Positions 36,501 to 48,658 of a stretch of DNA of 64,000 bases are shown piece by piece. The position numbers were made by a program, and so were the translations under genes. The notes below the pieces were generated by a model that was given only the letters and a program-made list of their open reading frames with translations, was not told the origin of the DNA and searched no databases. Each line of letters starts with the position of its first letter. Positions within the stretch are counted from its first letter, which is position 1. The DNA lies in assembly GCF_009870125.1 (NCBI RefSeq), contig NC_046680.1, positions 12,357,501 through 12,421,500 of the forward strand, given 5' to 3'. The stretch is from Drosophila pseudoobscura. Lineage: Eukaryota > Arthropoda > Insecta > Diptera > Drosophilidae.

Positions 36501-37359
36501 CGCATGCCTTCATTCACATCACATCACCCTTGTGGCTCAAGGGGCGCACAGGATGTGGAGCCTTATGAATGGCCAGGCCAAAAGCGTTGAGTCACACAAA
36601 CACAAACACAAGCATACATAAATGAAAGAACGAGGTCCGACGAGCATTCCAGCGACCCTGAGAATCCCTGAATCAAAATTATGAAATTAAAACATGACAA
36701 CGGACTCGTGCTCCACCCCCTCTCTCTGCATGGCTGACACACATAGATCGAATATTAAAATACAAGAAAATAACATAGCATACTTTTAGCTGTCCCACAA
36801 AACGAGACCAAATTTATTGGCCTGGGCGTGTCGCCGCCTCTCCAAATCTATAGTAGTTTTTAGTCCCAATCAAACGAGAGAAAATCATTAAATTCGTTTC
36901 GAACTTTTTTTTTTGTTTGGCGCCGTCATGGGGTCACTCTTGGGTCCCTAAAGCGCCACTGAGGCATGTGCAACGTGGGATTAGATATGCCAGCAATTGT
37001 ATTAATATATCTTTGAGAATCTCCAACTACTAACCGATCATTAGAATGTGTAAATAATTAGTTTATAGAACTTTTGTCTATACCTTTTATTAGTTTGTTA
37101 TCCACTTTGCAATTGCACACCATTTTCCACTGAATTTGAGATTATAGATGTATTTAATTCATATTTTTTTTCATCACTGTTTGCTTAATTATGTTAACAG
37201 CAGGAGAAGCAGCAGCACCGACTGCTGACAGATAGACGGAGAGAAGAGTGGAACAGTACCGTGCGCGACCAGCGCCAATGTCGAAATAATTGGGTTCAAC
37301 GATTGCCAGTTGCCATGTAAGGAGACGGAGACGAAGACGCAGGCAGGACGTCGGCAGAG

Positions 37360-37394
<35 letters not shown>

Positions 37395-40300
37395 CGGGAG
37401 AGCGGGAGAGAGAATGGGAAAGAGAAAAAAAAAATGGAAGCACATACAGAAAGGCAGGCAGGCAACAGCATGTGCGTCTCTTCTTCGTCTTCCGATGTTC
37501 GTGTGTTAGCATGTATTTGTGTCTGTTTGTGTGTGTCAGTCATGTCAGGCCCAAAAAGGATACGCAGGCTGCTGTGTGCGGCAGCTGCTGCTGCTTGTGC
37601 TCCTACTTCTGCTCTTGCTCTTCATCGGCAGCCGCCGACGCTCTTCGCTGCCGCTCTGCTCTGCTCTGCTCTCGCTGGCAGCAAACGGAACCGGTGTATT
37701 TTTCATTTCGCCTCACTTAAATGTTTTCGTTTATTTTTTGCTTTTGGGTTTGCTTTTGTTGTGCTGTGTGCGCAGGCGCAGATGAGGGGGACAACAAATA
37801 CAAAACTGAAAGTAAATGTTTTGGGCATAATCAAACAACAACTTTACATAGTTTTACACACACCCACACCCACACCCACAGGCAACTACTCAAGGGGCAA
37901 AGAGCGGGCAGGGGGGGCAGCATCATTAACAACAAAAATCGCATTCAATTGATATGCAAAATCTTTAAGTGATTCATGTATGCATCGATGGTGCTCCATT
38001 AAAAGATTATAGGGGATTACCAAGGCGCCTTAGATCCCCCCAGCAGCAGCAGAAGAATAATGAGAGGAGAAGGGGGAAGGGATCATCCCAAGAACGCCGT
38101 GGTGGTGTGGGGAGAGGGGGAGACGCATCTCTCCCAGCAAAATGCAATCAAAATTCAATTACGACGGCAGTAATTAAAAAAACTTTTACCAACAGCTGCG
38201 GACACGACGATAGCAAAACAGTGCAAAACGGCCACACAAAATATGCCAAAAGTTGTCGACTTTAAATGAAAAACAGATACCATTTTTGTGGCCAAAACTG
38301 TTTTACAGACACACGCACACACAAACACACAGATGAGGAGCAAAACTGGAGTACAGTTGTCCAGTGGTGTATCAATTACGGATGTATGTTCCGTATAACA
38401 CTCGTACTCTTCAAGTGGCTGAAGGAGAGAGCAGAATGGGGAAGGATGCCACAAACAAGCCGGAAGTGTGTAGAACCTCCAAAATAATTTGATGCCATCG
38501 GAAAATAAACCGGATATTGATACAACGATACAACTTCCCCTGCTATAACCAAATGATAATCACAAAACTTCAGCAGCCACAGACCGCCCAGATGTTGATG
38601 CCAGGACGAAATTCGTCCAATGAAGTGGGCTTTTTTCTCGTCTGAGAACTGTGTAGCAAGTTTTAATTTATGGGAACCTATGAAACCTATAAAACTTCGC
38701 ATTCAGATAGCTGTATTGGCTTGTCTTTCAGCCAAACTATTCAACTATCCATTTTTCCTTTTTATATTTAGTACATACGAGATGTTTTAGTTGCATTCTC
38801 CGCCCTTTCATCAATGTATTTTCTAGTTTTGCTCCTCTACTCCACTAAAAGGTAATTTTACCAACTTCAAATAGTATTTTTTTGTTTGCTTCTTATAAGT
38901 ATGCGTAAGAGTGTGCGTAGCACCTGTTTGGCATTCATTAAGGCGAACAGCGTGCAACAAATGTAAGCCTCAGGGGGCAGGCGGCAAGCGGCAAGCAGAG
39001 AGAAAGAAGAGCGCAGGAACAAAGCCAGACGAGGCCCAAAGGCACGTTCAATCCTCGAATGCATTTTAGGGCATTTCTGGATTTACAGACAGACGCACAA
39101 AGGATGACGGCTGCAGGATCAGTCGTCTGTGTGTGGAGTCGTAGTAGAAGCAGCTGTCGCTCATTATTACTGCCGCTGCCGTGGCAGATGCCATCTTCCC
39201 CCGCTCCTTGCCGGCTGCCTCCTTGGCACAGGACAACATTTTAATGGGGGGGCACACGGCACACGGCACACAGGCTTGAAACCTGACGACTGAGCTCTCT
39301 AGGCACCCAGTAGCTATCGACGCACTATAGGGGAACACATGTCCGGATAATGCGACAGATCTGGCGTTCTGCAAGTTCGGGGGAAATGTGTATTAAAAAT
39401 AATCTGGAATAGATTCCTCCAAAGACGTATTAGAAGCCAGAAGTAAGCAATTACTTTAACCTCAGGCTCGGTACTCGCTTGGCAAAGGGAGACCCGAACG
39501 TAAACCGGCTTTGCTGCGGCCAAAGACAGAAAGTCAGAGCGGGAAATGGCAGAAGACAGAAGACTAAGGGAGAATGGGGGGAGGCCGAATGGCTGACTGA
39601 ATGGAAACAGCTGCTGGCCAGGCCAGGCCTTGCTGTTGTTGCTCTTGCTGCTGCTGCTGCTGCTGCTGCTCCTGCCGTTGTTCTTGCCGCAACAATGAAG
39701 ATGGAAACGAGGACGACTTCCTTTTCAGCACAGACTAAAGAAAAGGTACAAATGTATAAACGACAAACACATGCTTTGAGGCAGACACAGTTGAAGATGC
39801 TGATGCTGCCCCACGGATGCTGATGCCGATGCTGTTGCTGCTGCTGCTGCTGCTGCTGGAGGCTGATCATCATCATCTGCTGTGGCCATCAAAGCAGTAT
39901 CTCAGACGACGACAGCTGCAAGGATGCTGCACGTATAAGAAACCCATAATAAAGGGAAGGAGTACGAGTCTCAGGAGGAAGCTTCTTTCTGCCTGCTGCC
40001 GTGGACTTGTTGACCTCCATAGAAGTAGTGCAGCAGCAGCAGCAGAAGCAGAGAAATATGAATATGCATGAGGAGCATTTGGGGCGGCTTCAGGGGGAGA
40101 ATAAGTGTGCGATATTATATTCAGAGCTGACGGAAGGGGGAAACAAAGCAAAGCAAAGTAAAGCGGAGCAGAGCAGAGCCAGAAAAGCGCGCAGGACATT
40201 CCAATTAAAATGCAGACCCACTTGTCGCTAATTAATGAGCACCCTGCCAGCTCCACCTGCTGCTGCTGATTCAGCTACTACGCCTGGAAGGACATGCGTT

Positions 40301-43300
40301 CCACTTAACTGCACCACGTATCCTAATTGAACGCAGCAGCACCTCTGATAGGGGAGACATTTCTGATTATTTTGAACTTGCGAATTGCGCAATTGAAAAG
40401 CGTTTGACGTGCTGCCTCCTAGCTCCTGCCTCTTGCCACATGCCGACCCAACCTCACGTGTCAGCCGTTCTGAATGCACTAGACGAAGCTCGAGCTTCAG
40501 CTTCAATAAAACGGCAGTGACAAGTGTGTTATGCAAGAGTTGTAGCAGCAGACGTCAGCAACAGATTCCTCCTCCGCTGCATGAGCATTCACACAGACTC
40601 TTGGCCCTCGTATTGGCATCCATTCGATCGATTCCCTAACAGCATCGATGGAGATGCATTCTCCTGTCGCAAACAGAGACCTGCACGCGGAGCAGCAGGC
40701 AGAAGCCAGCAGGCGACAAGCAGCAGGAATTTAGTCCTCGTACAAAGTTTTCGATTTAGCCAAGCGCAAAGTTATTTTGACGGGTTTCAACTTCACGTGG
40801 CACTCTCGCAGTCGCAGTCGCCGTCGCCGTCGCCGCCTCCCTCCGCTGCTAGGAACGTCAAAAACATGTCAAATATTCCCACGTATCAGATAGCCTGAAT
40901 GACACTCCTCCTCCACCTCGTCCTCAGGCATAGCATAATAGTTATAAGCCCAATTATGTTAGACTTCATGCGAGCGTCATGGTTGGCCAGCGATGTCCCT
41001 TGACCGCAGGACACTCGGCATGGGTATGGCGATGGGGGATAACAGGATAACCGGCAAACAAAGGACACGCACCGCGGACAGACATCTGCGGGGACTCAAA
41101 AAGCGGAATAGCGGAAATGCTTTTCAACTAAATATGTTATCAGCAAAAACATTCAAAACGTTATACAAAAATGTGCGCCAAATCACGAACACGAAATGTA
41201 TTTTGTTTTGCCGAGCATCGGTCCCAATCTCGAGGAGGACGAGCAATTATTTTGTTTTTGCATTCTCGGGCATTCTCTTTTACCAAAGAATACATTTCGA
41301 AGCAATGGGAACAACAGGGAGCAAGGACATTCCCATTTACAAGGCAGCTACTCTGCCTCCCATTGCCACCGATCTGTGTCTACTCTGTTTTGAGAGGAGC
41401 CCAGCTACACCGCGACAGTACGGAATGGGAATGGAATTTGTTTGCATTTACTCACATCGCGTATCTCCTTGATCTTCTGTCCACCTTTGCCTATAACGCA
41501 GCCGGCCAAGCTCTGATGGATCAATAGGCGCACATCAAAGTCCTCATCGCGCTGGATGCGAGGAAAGGATAAAACGAGTTATCGTTTGTGAGAATCATAT
41601 CACGTTACACTTGCGCCGCGCCACTTACCTCTTCAAAGTATTTTAGCATTTCGGTGATTATCTCCAGAGTGGCCTCGATATCCGCCGAGATTTGGATGGT
41701 CCTGTGTTCGGTGTTCAGCGAGCGGTTAGGCGTGCATAGAGATTTTTAGAGGATGTTAAGTGGTTAGAAAAAAAAGAGAGAAAGAGAGAGAAAGAGAGAA
41801 AAGTGAGGGGAAAAACACATATTAGAATTGCAGATAAACTAGAAATTAATTCAGGTCTAAAAATGGCCTTCTTTAATGTTGGGAGAACTAGAGAACAAAC
41901 TTTGCCAGATAGAGAATCGGTGATAAAATAGATAGAGAACAAGAGGGAGAGAGATGGAGATTCCCTCCCAAGTGCCATTCCATGTCATATCATATATCAC
42001 AAAGTACGAGTAATACCACCACAAGGACACACAAGACGCTTGCTGGGGGACTTGGGATGTCGGCAAATGGATGATCCCCGGATCTCAGGATCTCAGACCT
42101 TTCGATTCTCGGTTCCTTCAGAGTTTAAGCTCAGGCCGTGCATTTGGGAATGGATTGGGTTAAATATGGCACATGGTACGGGGTGCATTGTGGATTAGTA
42201 TGCGATTAGGATTAGGTTTTTAGCGAGAGCGAGATCAAGTTAGATTCGGGCTAAGAAGGCGACCTTCTGGGCATCACAAACTACACAAACTGGATACTGG
42301 ATACTGGATATACTGTGGATACTGTGCGCCTGGCATACGTAAAGGCATGGGAGGATACAACACACAATATTTGGATAAATATTTGGATATAGCGCATACA
42401 GGACAAAGACAAAGACAAAGATATATGTAGATCTATGCAATATGTATGGGCTAAGGCTAAGGCTAGGGCTGACAAGAGCTCAAACTCGATTGGGTTTCGG
42501 TTTCGGGTTCGGGTTCGGTTTCAGCTCGGTTCTCGTCAATTCAATTTCAATATGGCTTGTACAGGAGAGATGCAGATTATATAGTATCTAATTATTGGTA
42601 AGGTTAAAGATTTGTATGTGGTTTACCGTTCGGGGCCTTGGGAATCGTCGACAGACACAGCTGCTTTGTACTGTTTGTGCCACACAGACGCGCACACATA
42701 CACATATATATATCGAAGACACGGGCGGATGGGCGGTCGGGCGTTATGTCAGGCAGGCGGGCGGGCAGACAGGCGGTCGGTCGATGGGCGGGCGGGCAGA
42801 CGGTCGGTCGGTCGATGGGCGGGCGGGCAGACAGGCGGTCATTCGGTCGATGGGCGTAATATACATATATGTATATATTTTTTACATTTGGTTGATTGAT
42901 ACGCCGTTTGTTCACGCCATAGAGACATACATATAGACCAGGTACATCGCAAGGAGAAGGGACAGGGCCCAAGCATCCACACAGATACAAACGTACCGTA
43001 CATATATGGGAATATGGGTTCATAGACATATGCATATACATCATTTATACATGGATGTTCAGATATCAGATTATATCGATTCGGCATTTGGTATTTGATA
43101 TTGGTATTTGGTATCATCGGGCCAGTTCAGATTCAGATTCAGATACAGATTTAGATTCGGGATTCAGATTCAGATTCAGATCGATCGGTTACCCAGTACC
43201 CGGGTGGGACATAGACCAGAGACCATGGAGACCAGCGGTGCAGTGACGGTGCGGGCGGGCGGTTCGGGCGATTGTTTTTGGTCGGTTCGGTTGAAGATTT

Positions 43301-43404
43301 TGTTGGGCGTGCGAACCGACGAATTATTATATTTTTTATATATATATATTTTTTTTGTTTCAAACAATTTGTTACATATATGGGGTGTACGCAAGAAGAG
43401 AGAG

Positions 43405-43436
<32 letters not shown>

Positions 43437-44702
43437 AAATTGTTCATTTAGTTAAAAGGTTAATTAGCGTGTAAATCTATCGGTTTTATTGTTTGTTGTT
43501 GTAGATGTTTCTTTTTTTATTGTTGTTGTTGTTGTTGTAGTTCTTGTTCCTATTTAAGTTATAGTTCACCAAAAAAAAGGGGGGATATTTCTCCAAGTTT
43601 CATTTAAAAACAAAAAAAAGCGCCTGTAGTATATTACATTTCGGATTCAGATGTTTCTGGGATTACACACATTTCTTATCTATTGGTTGGAACATCCTTT
43701 TTGAGAAACGAAACGATAAATAAGAAGAAACCAGAGACAATATAGACGGTAGAGACGTTAGAGAGAGAGAGAGAGTTAAGCTGAGTGGCAGACACCCGTT
43801 AGTAAGTGAGAAGCGTGTTTAATCTTATTTCGATTCCTCGCTGCTGCAGAGAGAGAGAGAGAGAGGGAGAGAGAGACTGGCAGGATCCGCTTACAGAGAC
43901 AGAAAGAGAGATAGAGAGGGAAAGAGTGGTGGGGGTGGTGGTGGTGGTAGGGGTATGGAAGGGCAGACCAGACCGGCACAGAAGACAAGATTTGGTTCGG
44001 TTTTGGTTTGGTTCTTGGTTCGCCTCGCTTCGGTTCGGATTGGATTTGGATTGGAGCTCTCGTTTCTGAAGTTCCGAGCGGGGGTTGGGGTTGTGGGGGT
44101 GGTAGAGACAGGATGCGAGATAGAGAGACAGTGACAGAGAGTTCGCAGGAGAGAGAGACACACACGATGACAGAGACAGAGAGACAGACGCTTTTGGGAT
44201 GGAATCTCGATTGGGTTTCGATTTGCCTTCAACTTTCTAATTTTTGTGGTGCAAAAAACAAATTATAAATGTACTTGTAAATAATACTAGACGCTTCAAT
44301 TGTGATTGTTATGCAGATTTTTGTTCTTTTTTTTTTTTCTTTTCTTTTCTTTAATTTTGTTCGTTTTCTTTTCTTTTTGGTTTTTTGAGTGATTGTCGTG
44401 GGTTGGTGGGTGGGTGATTTCATATAGTACCTGAGTCCTCATCTTCTGGATGTGCTGTCCTCCCTTGCCAATCACAGCGCCAGCGATCTGTCAAATAGAA
44501 GGAAACATAAAGAGCGAGAACGAGGGCGAGGGCGAGAGAGGAGTTTGAATAGCAAAGGCTCTCCAAGGATCCCAGGCACTCTCCAAGCACTGTTTAGCAT
44601 ACTTACACTGCTTGGGATTAGTATGCGCACGGTGTCCTCATTGCGGCGGTTGCGCTTCTGGTCCTGTGGTCCGTCTCCTGCATCGTTCATTTCACGCTTC
44701 AT
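33551..44702 (-). CDS. bl: bancal, hnRNP K orthologue with three KH domains
   Basis: Exons: 44702-44607, 44487-44431, 42670-42627, 41701-41629, 41551-41456, 35470-34520, 34449-34280 and 33581-33551, summing to 505 residues. KH1 occupies about 23-90 ([17 protein letters not shown]), KH2 about 95-180 ([18 protein letters not shown]), and KH3 about 432-496 ([17 protein letters not shown]). Each GxxG loop is intact. A Gly/Asn-rich region of about 230 residues separates KH2 and KH3. hnRNP K proteins bind C-rich RNA and act in splicing, translation and transcription. In the fly, bancal affects appendage growth. Two C-termini are possible: splicing at 34280 gives [10 protein letters not shown], while reading on gives RLVSQTD with a stop at 34258 (502 residues). 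The skipped intron contains mir-7. The start [11 protein letters not shown] follows an acceptor 11 nt upstream, so a 5' exon lies further upstream. Confidence 0.94.
33884..33969 (-). ncRNA. mir-7: mir-7 microRNA precursor
   Basis: On the minus strand the mature arm (33955-33932) begins TGGAAGACTAGTGATTTTGT, the invariant miR-7-5p. The opposite arm, CAATAAATCCCTTGTCTTC, pairs with it across a TTTGGTCTCTGCTAATAA loop, and flanking bases (ATTCCGTA with TACGGCG) extend the stem. In melanogaster, mir-7 likewise lies in a bancal intron. Here it sits between donor 34279 and acceptor 33582. miR-7 targets include E(spl)/Brd-complex Notch genes and Yan, and it buffers photoreceptor and sensory-organ decisions. 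Confidence 0.97.
35471..41455 (-). other. Intron 5 of bancal, 6 kb
   Basis: Between the KH2 half-exons. It contains a CA/GA microsatellite (37362-37395), GCT runs (39640-39675, 39833-39860), CACCCACACCCACACC (37861-37880), and otherwise unremarkable AT- and GC-mixed sequence. No nested gene is supported; the open frames here are repeat-driven. Confidence 0.6.
41702..44430 (-). other. Introns 2 and 3 of bancal, repeat-rich
   Basis: Apart from the small exon 42670-42627 this is intronic. In transcript sense it has (CT)n tracts (43436-43395, 43875-43850), C-rich patches (complement of GGTGGGGGTGGTGGTGGTGG at 43928, and of GCGGGGGTTGGGGTTG at 44080), an AATCTG-type hexamer array (43125-43185) and the minisatellite at 42758-42857. 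Confidence 0.7.
42758..42857. repeat. GC-rich minisatellite, about three units
   Basis: Units of about 32-36 bp built on TCGATGGGCGGGCGGGCAGA plus CAGGCGGTCGGTCG-like bases recur three times with small indels. It lies about 90-190 nt upstream (transcript sense) of the bancal exon at 42670, and reads as C-rich in the bancal RNA. Confidence 0.75.
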
Positions 44703-45351
44703 TCTTATTCTCTCTGCAAAATGTACAAGAACCGAATATATATTTTTAATGGTTTGCAGCTCAGTTACTGTGCTGATCTCTGGTCGCTCGGAATCGAACT
44801 GACAGGCAGTGCGGAGCGGATCGGATCGGCAGCGACAAATAAATCGATGTGGGCCGATCAGAGTCACAGATGTGGCCTCAGGCGTCAGGCGTCAGGTGAG
44901 TGTGTGTGCAATTAAATAACAATTCAATTCAAGCTCTGCTTGGATCCGACGATTCGAGAGCCACAGCTGCAGCTGCAGCTCCACATGACCGAGATCCATT
45001 CGTGAGCCGACGCTGGGTTGCATCTACGCCCTATGCCACAAGCCACGGGAACCCCCCCACCCCTCCTCCTCCTCGAAACAGAAATGGCGGAAATGCCAGA
45101 CAGCCAACGCTCAAACAGAACTCTATTTATACAATACTCATACGGCTGCCACAGCCACTGCCACTGCCACGTTCTGCTTGCATAATTGAGAGCAAACGTG
45201 TGGAATATACAATTATACAATATTTAACGAGAAATTATTCATTTACATAGAAAAACGCCAAGAGGCTGAGACTTTGATCCAACTATTTGTCGGGGGCTTT
45301 GTCGGTGGACTCTCGGCTGCCCACACAAAAAATTTTAGCACTTTAGGCCTT

Positions 45352-45570
45352 TGTATACCCTTATAGCAGCGGACTTTCAGTTCTAAAACAGATCCGTCAG
45401 AACGTCTTTCAATCTATTAGATAGGTAAATATATTTGCTATTTCATCTATAATTCTGTCTAGCCGTCAATCTGTACAGCTCTAGCATCTAAACCTCTGCA
45501 TATCCATCTTTTTCTACTACATTTATCTGTACTTCAGAATTGTAAAATAAACCTGCTGCAAGGGTATTTA
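45352..45570. mobile_element. Possible decayed short interspersed element
   Basis: Begins GTATACCCTTATAGCAG and ends CTGCTGCAAGGGTATTT, an imperfect inverted arrangement of the TATACCCTTGCA motif common at the edges of fly Helitron/SGM-like repeats, about 215 bp apart. No coding capacity. It could be chance in AT-rich DNA. Confidence 0.3.
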
Positions 45571-47489
45571 AAATGTCGCCCTCTAAATGCTCAGCTCTCT
45601 CTTTTCTGTTGGTATTGTTTTTTTTTTATGGAGTTTCCACATGTCAAAACATCAATTGTCCAAGCTGCTGCTGCTGCTGTTAAGTTGTCAAAAATCTGTC
45701 GGATATTGGTATAACAATGGCCAAAGCGGCGGTTGAGGCAATGGAAGATTAAACGAATTCGTCGAGTGCCCCCCCGAGTGACTCAGCTTGAAATTGAAAT
45801 TGGAATTTGTTGAGCGAGACTGTACTACAAAAGTACTGCAGAGGTGTTAGATGTGTGGGCAGAGCTTGGGGAAAGGGTCCACTTTTGAGATGCGATTATT
45901 ATTATTCATCAAATAGAATATTGTTGGAAAAACTAAGAAAACTGAGAAAACGAAGAGCACGTCTCGTGGCGGGGGCATATAGAATGATCTTGTAGTCCTT
46001 CACAGAATTACCTTCTTTTTCTTTTTTGCTTTTCAAACAAATATCACAGTGAATCACTTGAATATTTTTATGCTTTTATTCGGGTACATCTCACAGACTT
46101 CCAGTCACATTCCACTGACTTTTCAAACATTTCCACTCGACAGTTACATAATACTAAGACTCGTCTATCGTCCAGACGATTTCAAAGGAGAGCAGAGGAG
46201 CAAAGAGCACCGCTTGTGAGTCCTGTAGAAAAACTAATGAATAGTAGACACCAGAACGGGTGCTATTTATACGAAAAATCCTTCGATATGGCATCCTGGG
46301 GGCTGGCCAATCGGCAGCTATTGGGGATCGGATATATGACAGCGGAAATCGCCGACCAATAGAATTCGTACAAATGTACCAAGTGACAATACCTCAAAAA
46401 GGGTAAGTGCCCGCCTATGGCGTACCGGATGCTAGGCAACCGGGATAATTGTACTAGACTGACCATAACACAAATCGTTCTATAGGGGAATACAGAATAC
46501 CGAATATATAGAATAGACTATTCCTTCCCTATGTACGAAACGTATCGAAGAATGTATGGGACTCGTGTACATACAGCGATATTTGTGGGGGAGGAAGTGC
46601 ATTTCTGTTTGGAACACATATGTGGAGCAGAGTATAGATTCTTTATATAAGAACACATAGTACTTTGTATGTATTACATACAGGATGGATGATATGCTGA
46701 ATTTCCCCACGATATTCATTTAACATTTAATTAATTAAAAAACTTATTCATGGAGAGTTGCAGAGGGATCAAAAGTACCACAATTTCTCTTTCTCTAAAC
46801 CCTAGAGAGTGGGTAAGTAAGAGCAGATTATCTGTGGTATTAGGGACCCGGTCAGTTCTGGACATTTTTTTTCTATGGGAAAATTTTTGTTTGTGTCCTG
46901 GTAGGTCACCCTGTACAAGAACTCCCATTGCTCCACCTACGCTCAAAACTTTGTACATTATATATTATATAGAAATTTTCTATATGCATGTGTGCATGTA
47001 CATGGGACTGCGTAATGAATTTACAGTTTGGCGTTAGACTAATAACCGGAGGAGTGGCCGAGGGGGAGGGGGAATAAATAGTGGATAGTGGACTCCCTTT
47101 TGGAGGAGCAGAAGGTAAAGAACTGCAGCCTTCGTGCAGTTTTCTTTGAATTTTAGATGAAACTTCAGCTGATGTTTTCCCATTATGCATATTTTAGGTG
47201 GCAGGCACCAGGAGGAGTAGTAGTCGTCGTCGCAGCAGTGGAAGGCAGGTCGGTCCTAACCGTTTTTCTAAGATATCAAAGCGTTTAACTATTGATAGAG
47301 TCCAATACATGTCCCTGCACCCCTCGGTGCTGGGTTCCTCGGCTAAATGCCTGTGAAATGCAACAAATTGCGCTGACCTGGACAAATATCATTAGAGGGT
47401 CTGTGTTCTATCTACGAGTAGAATATGGATGTGGATGTGGTTGGATGAGGCGGTCATTAGACTGCAAGCTGCACTGAGCGAAAAAGCGA

Positions 47490-48095
47490 ATTCAACTATT
47501 GTTTCTGAGAGCGGAGATTGTCCAGAAGATTGGCCCCACTTTCCAGCACCTTGGTGGGCCCCTGCGGTGCTGCACTGATTGCATTCTGCGGTCGGTGCGA
47601 GGACAGTTCTCGTTTCGCAGGAGCATACGATACGGGTCCTTATTCCCAGTGTACTGTAAATGCATTATTCAAGTAATTGCTGCAAAATCGACGAACAGTA
47701 GCTCGTCAAAGGGAAAGAACCCAGAGTCCATCCGTTCCATGTGCCACCCATAAGACCATCCTCGGCAGACGCAAGTCCCATCCCCGCAAGCAGCCTAATG
47801 AAACTCTGAGAGTTTGAACAGCCGTTCCCAGGAGCTCAGAGATCTAATTATAGGGACAATTTCAATGGCCTCAGGACGAGACCGATACCGGGGCCCAGGC
47901 CCAGGCCCAGGCACCGTCGCAGGCACAGGCACAGGCACAGGTCAAAAGGGCATTAGAAACTTTGTGTCTGCAAGTGCGGAAGTGGGCAGAAGATTGCTTC
48001 CCCTTTGCAAGCACCTTTGATGCCCCGCACTGATTGCATTTAGCGGTCAGTGTGGGAAATGCTCTCTTAGCGAACGTAAACACAGCTTCCCAGGA
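47490..48095 (+). repeat. Diverged direct duplication in bancal intron 1
   Basis: Copy A (about 47495-47625) and copy B (about 47960-48095) share ordered blocks: TTGTTTCTG/TTGTGTCTG, CAGAAGATTG, AGCACCTT, GCACTGATTGCATT, GCGGTC(G/A)GTG and CAGGAGCA. Spacing is about 470 bp. Neither copy is coding. Confidence 0.6.
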
Positions 48096-48424
48096 GCAGG
48101 TCCCCAGGAGCAGGCACAAGAGAGTAGGAGAGTGAAGCGAGGCTTGGAATTCCTGAAAGTGACACAAATGACAGGTAAGCAATTATGTGAAAATCATTTG
48201 ATTGCTGTCCACATCCTGTTCAAATAGCCTTTGACAGCGCACACGCCGCCGTCCCACCACCCACCGCCCACCGCCCACTATCCAACGGTTCGTACTGCCC
48301 CTCCCCCACCCTACAAAAACAACAACAAATGCAATAAGGACAATAATTTAAGCTGTTCGTCCACCGGGCGAACGCGCTTGAAACTTTTTTTATACAATAC
48401 TCGTGTACATGCCCCCCGGGCCCT

Positions 48425-48461
<37 letters not shown>

Positions 48462-48627
48462 AACATACAGGTGACCACAAAACAAAAGAAAAACAAGAAC
48501 AAAATAAATGTAGAGAGAAGGAGAGGAGAGGGAGAGAGCGAAAGGGGATCACATGTCCAGCGAGACGTGGCGAACCACATGAAAACGCGGTTCGGGGCTG
48601 CCCACCAAAGAGCAAAAGGAGTCGGGT

Positions 48628-48658
<31 letters not shown>

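Noticed and set aside
37290-37952. 220-codon frame in bancal intron 5
   Set aside because: Driven by CA/GA microsatellites and GCT runs; no family resemblance and no splice context.
42595-43117. Frames with GRxxGRxxG-like repeats near the minisatellite
   Set aside because: The repeats are translation of the GC-rich minisatellite; the region is bancal intron.
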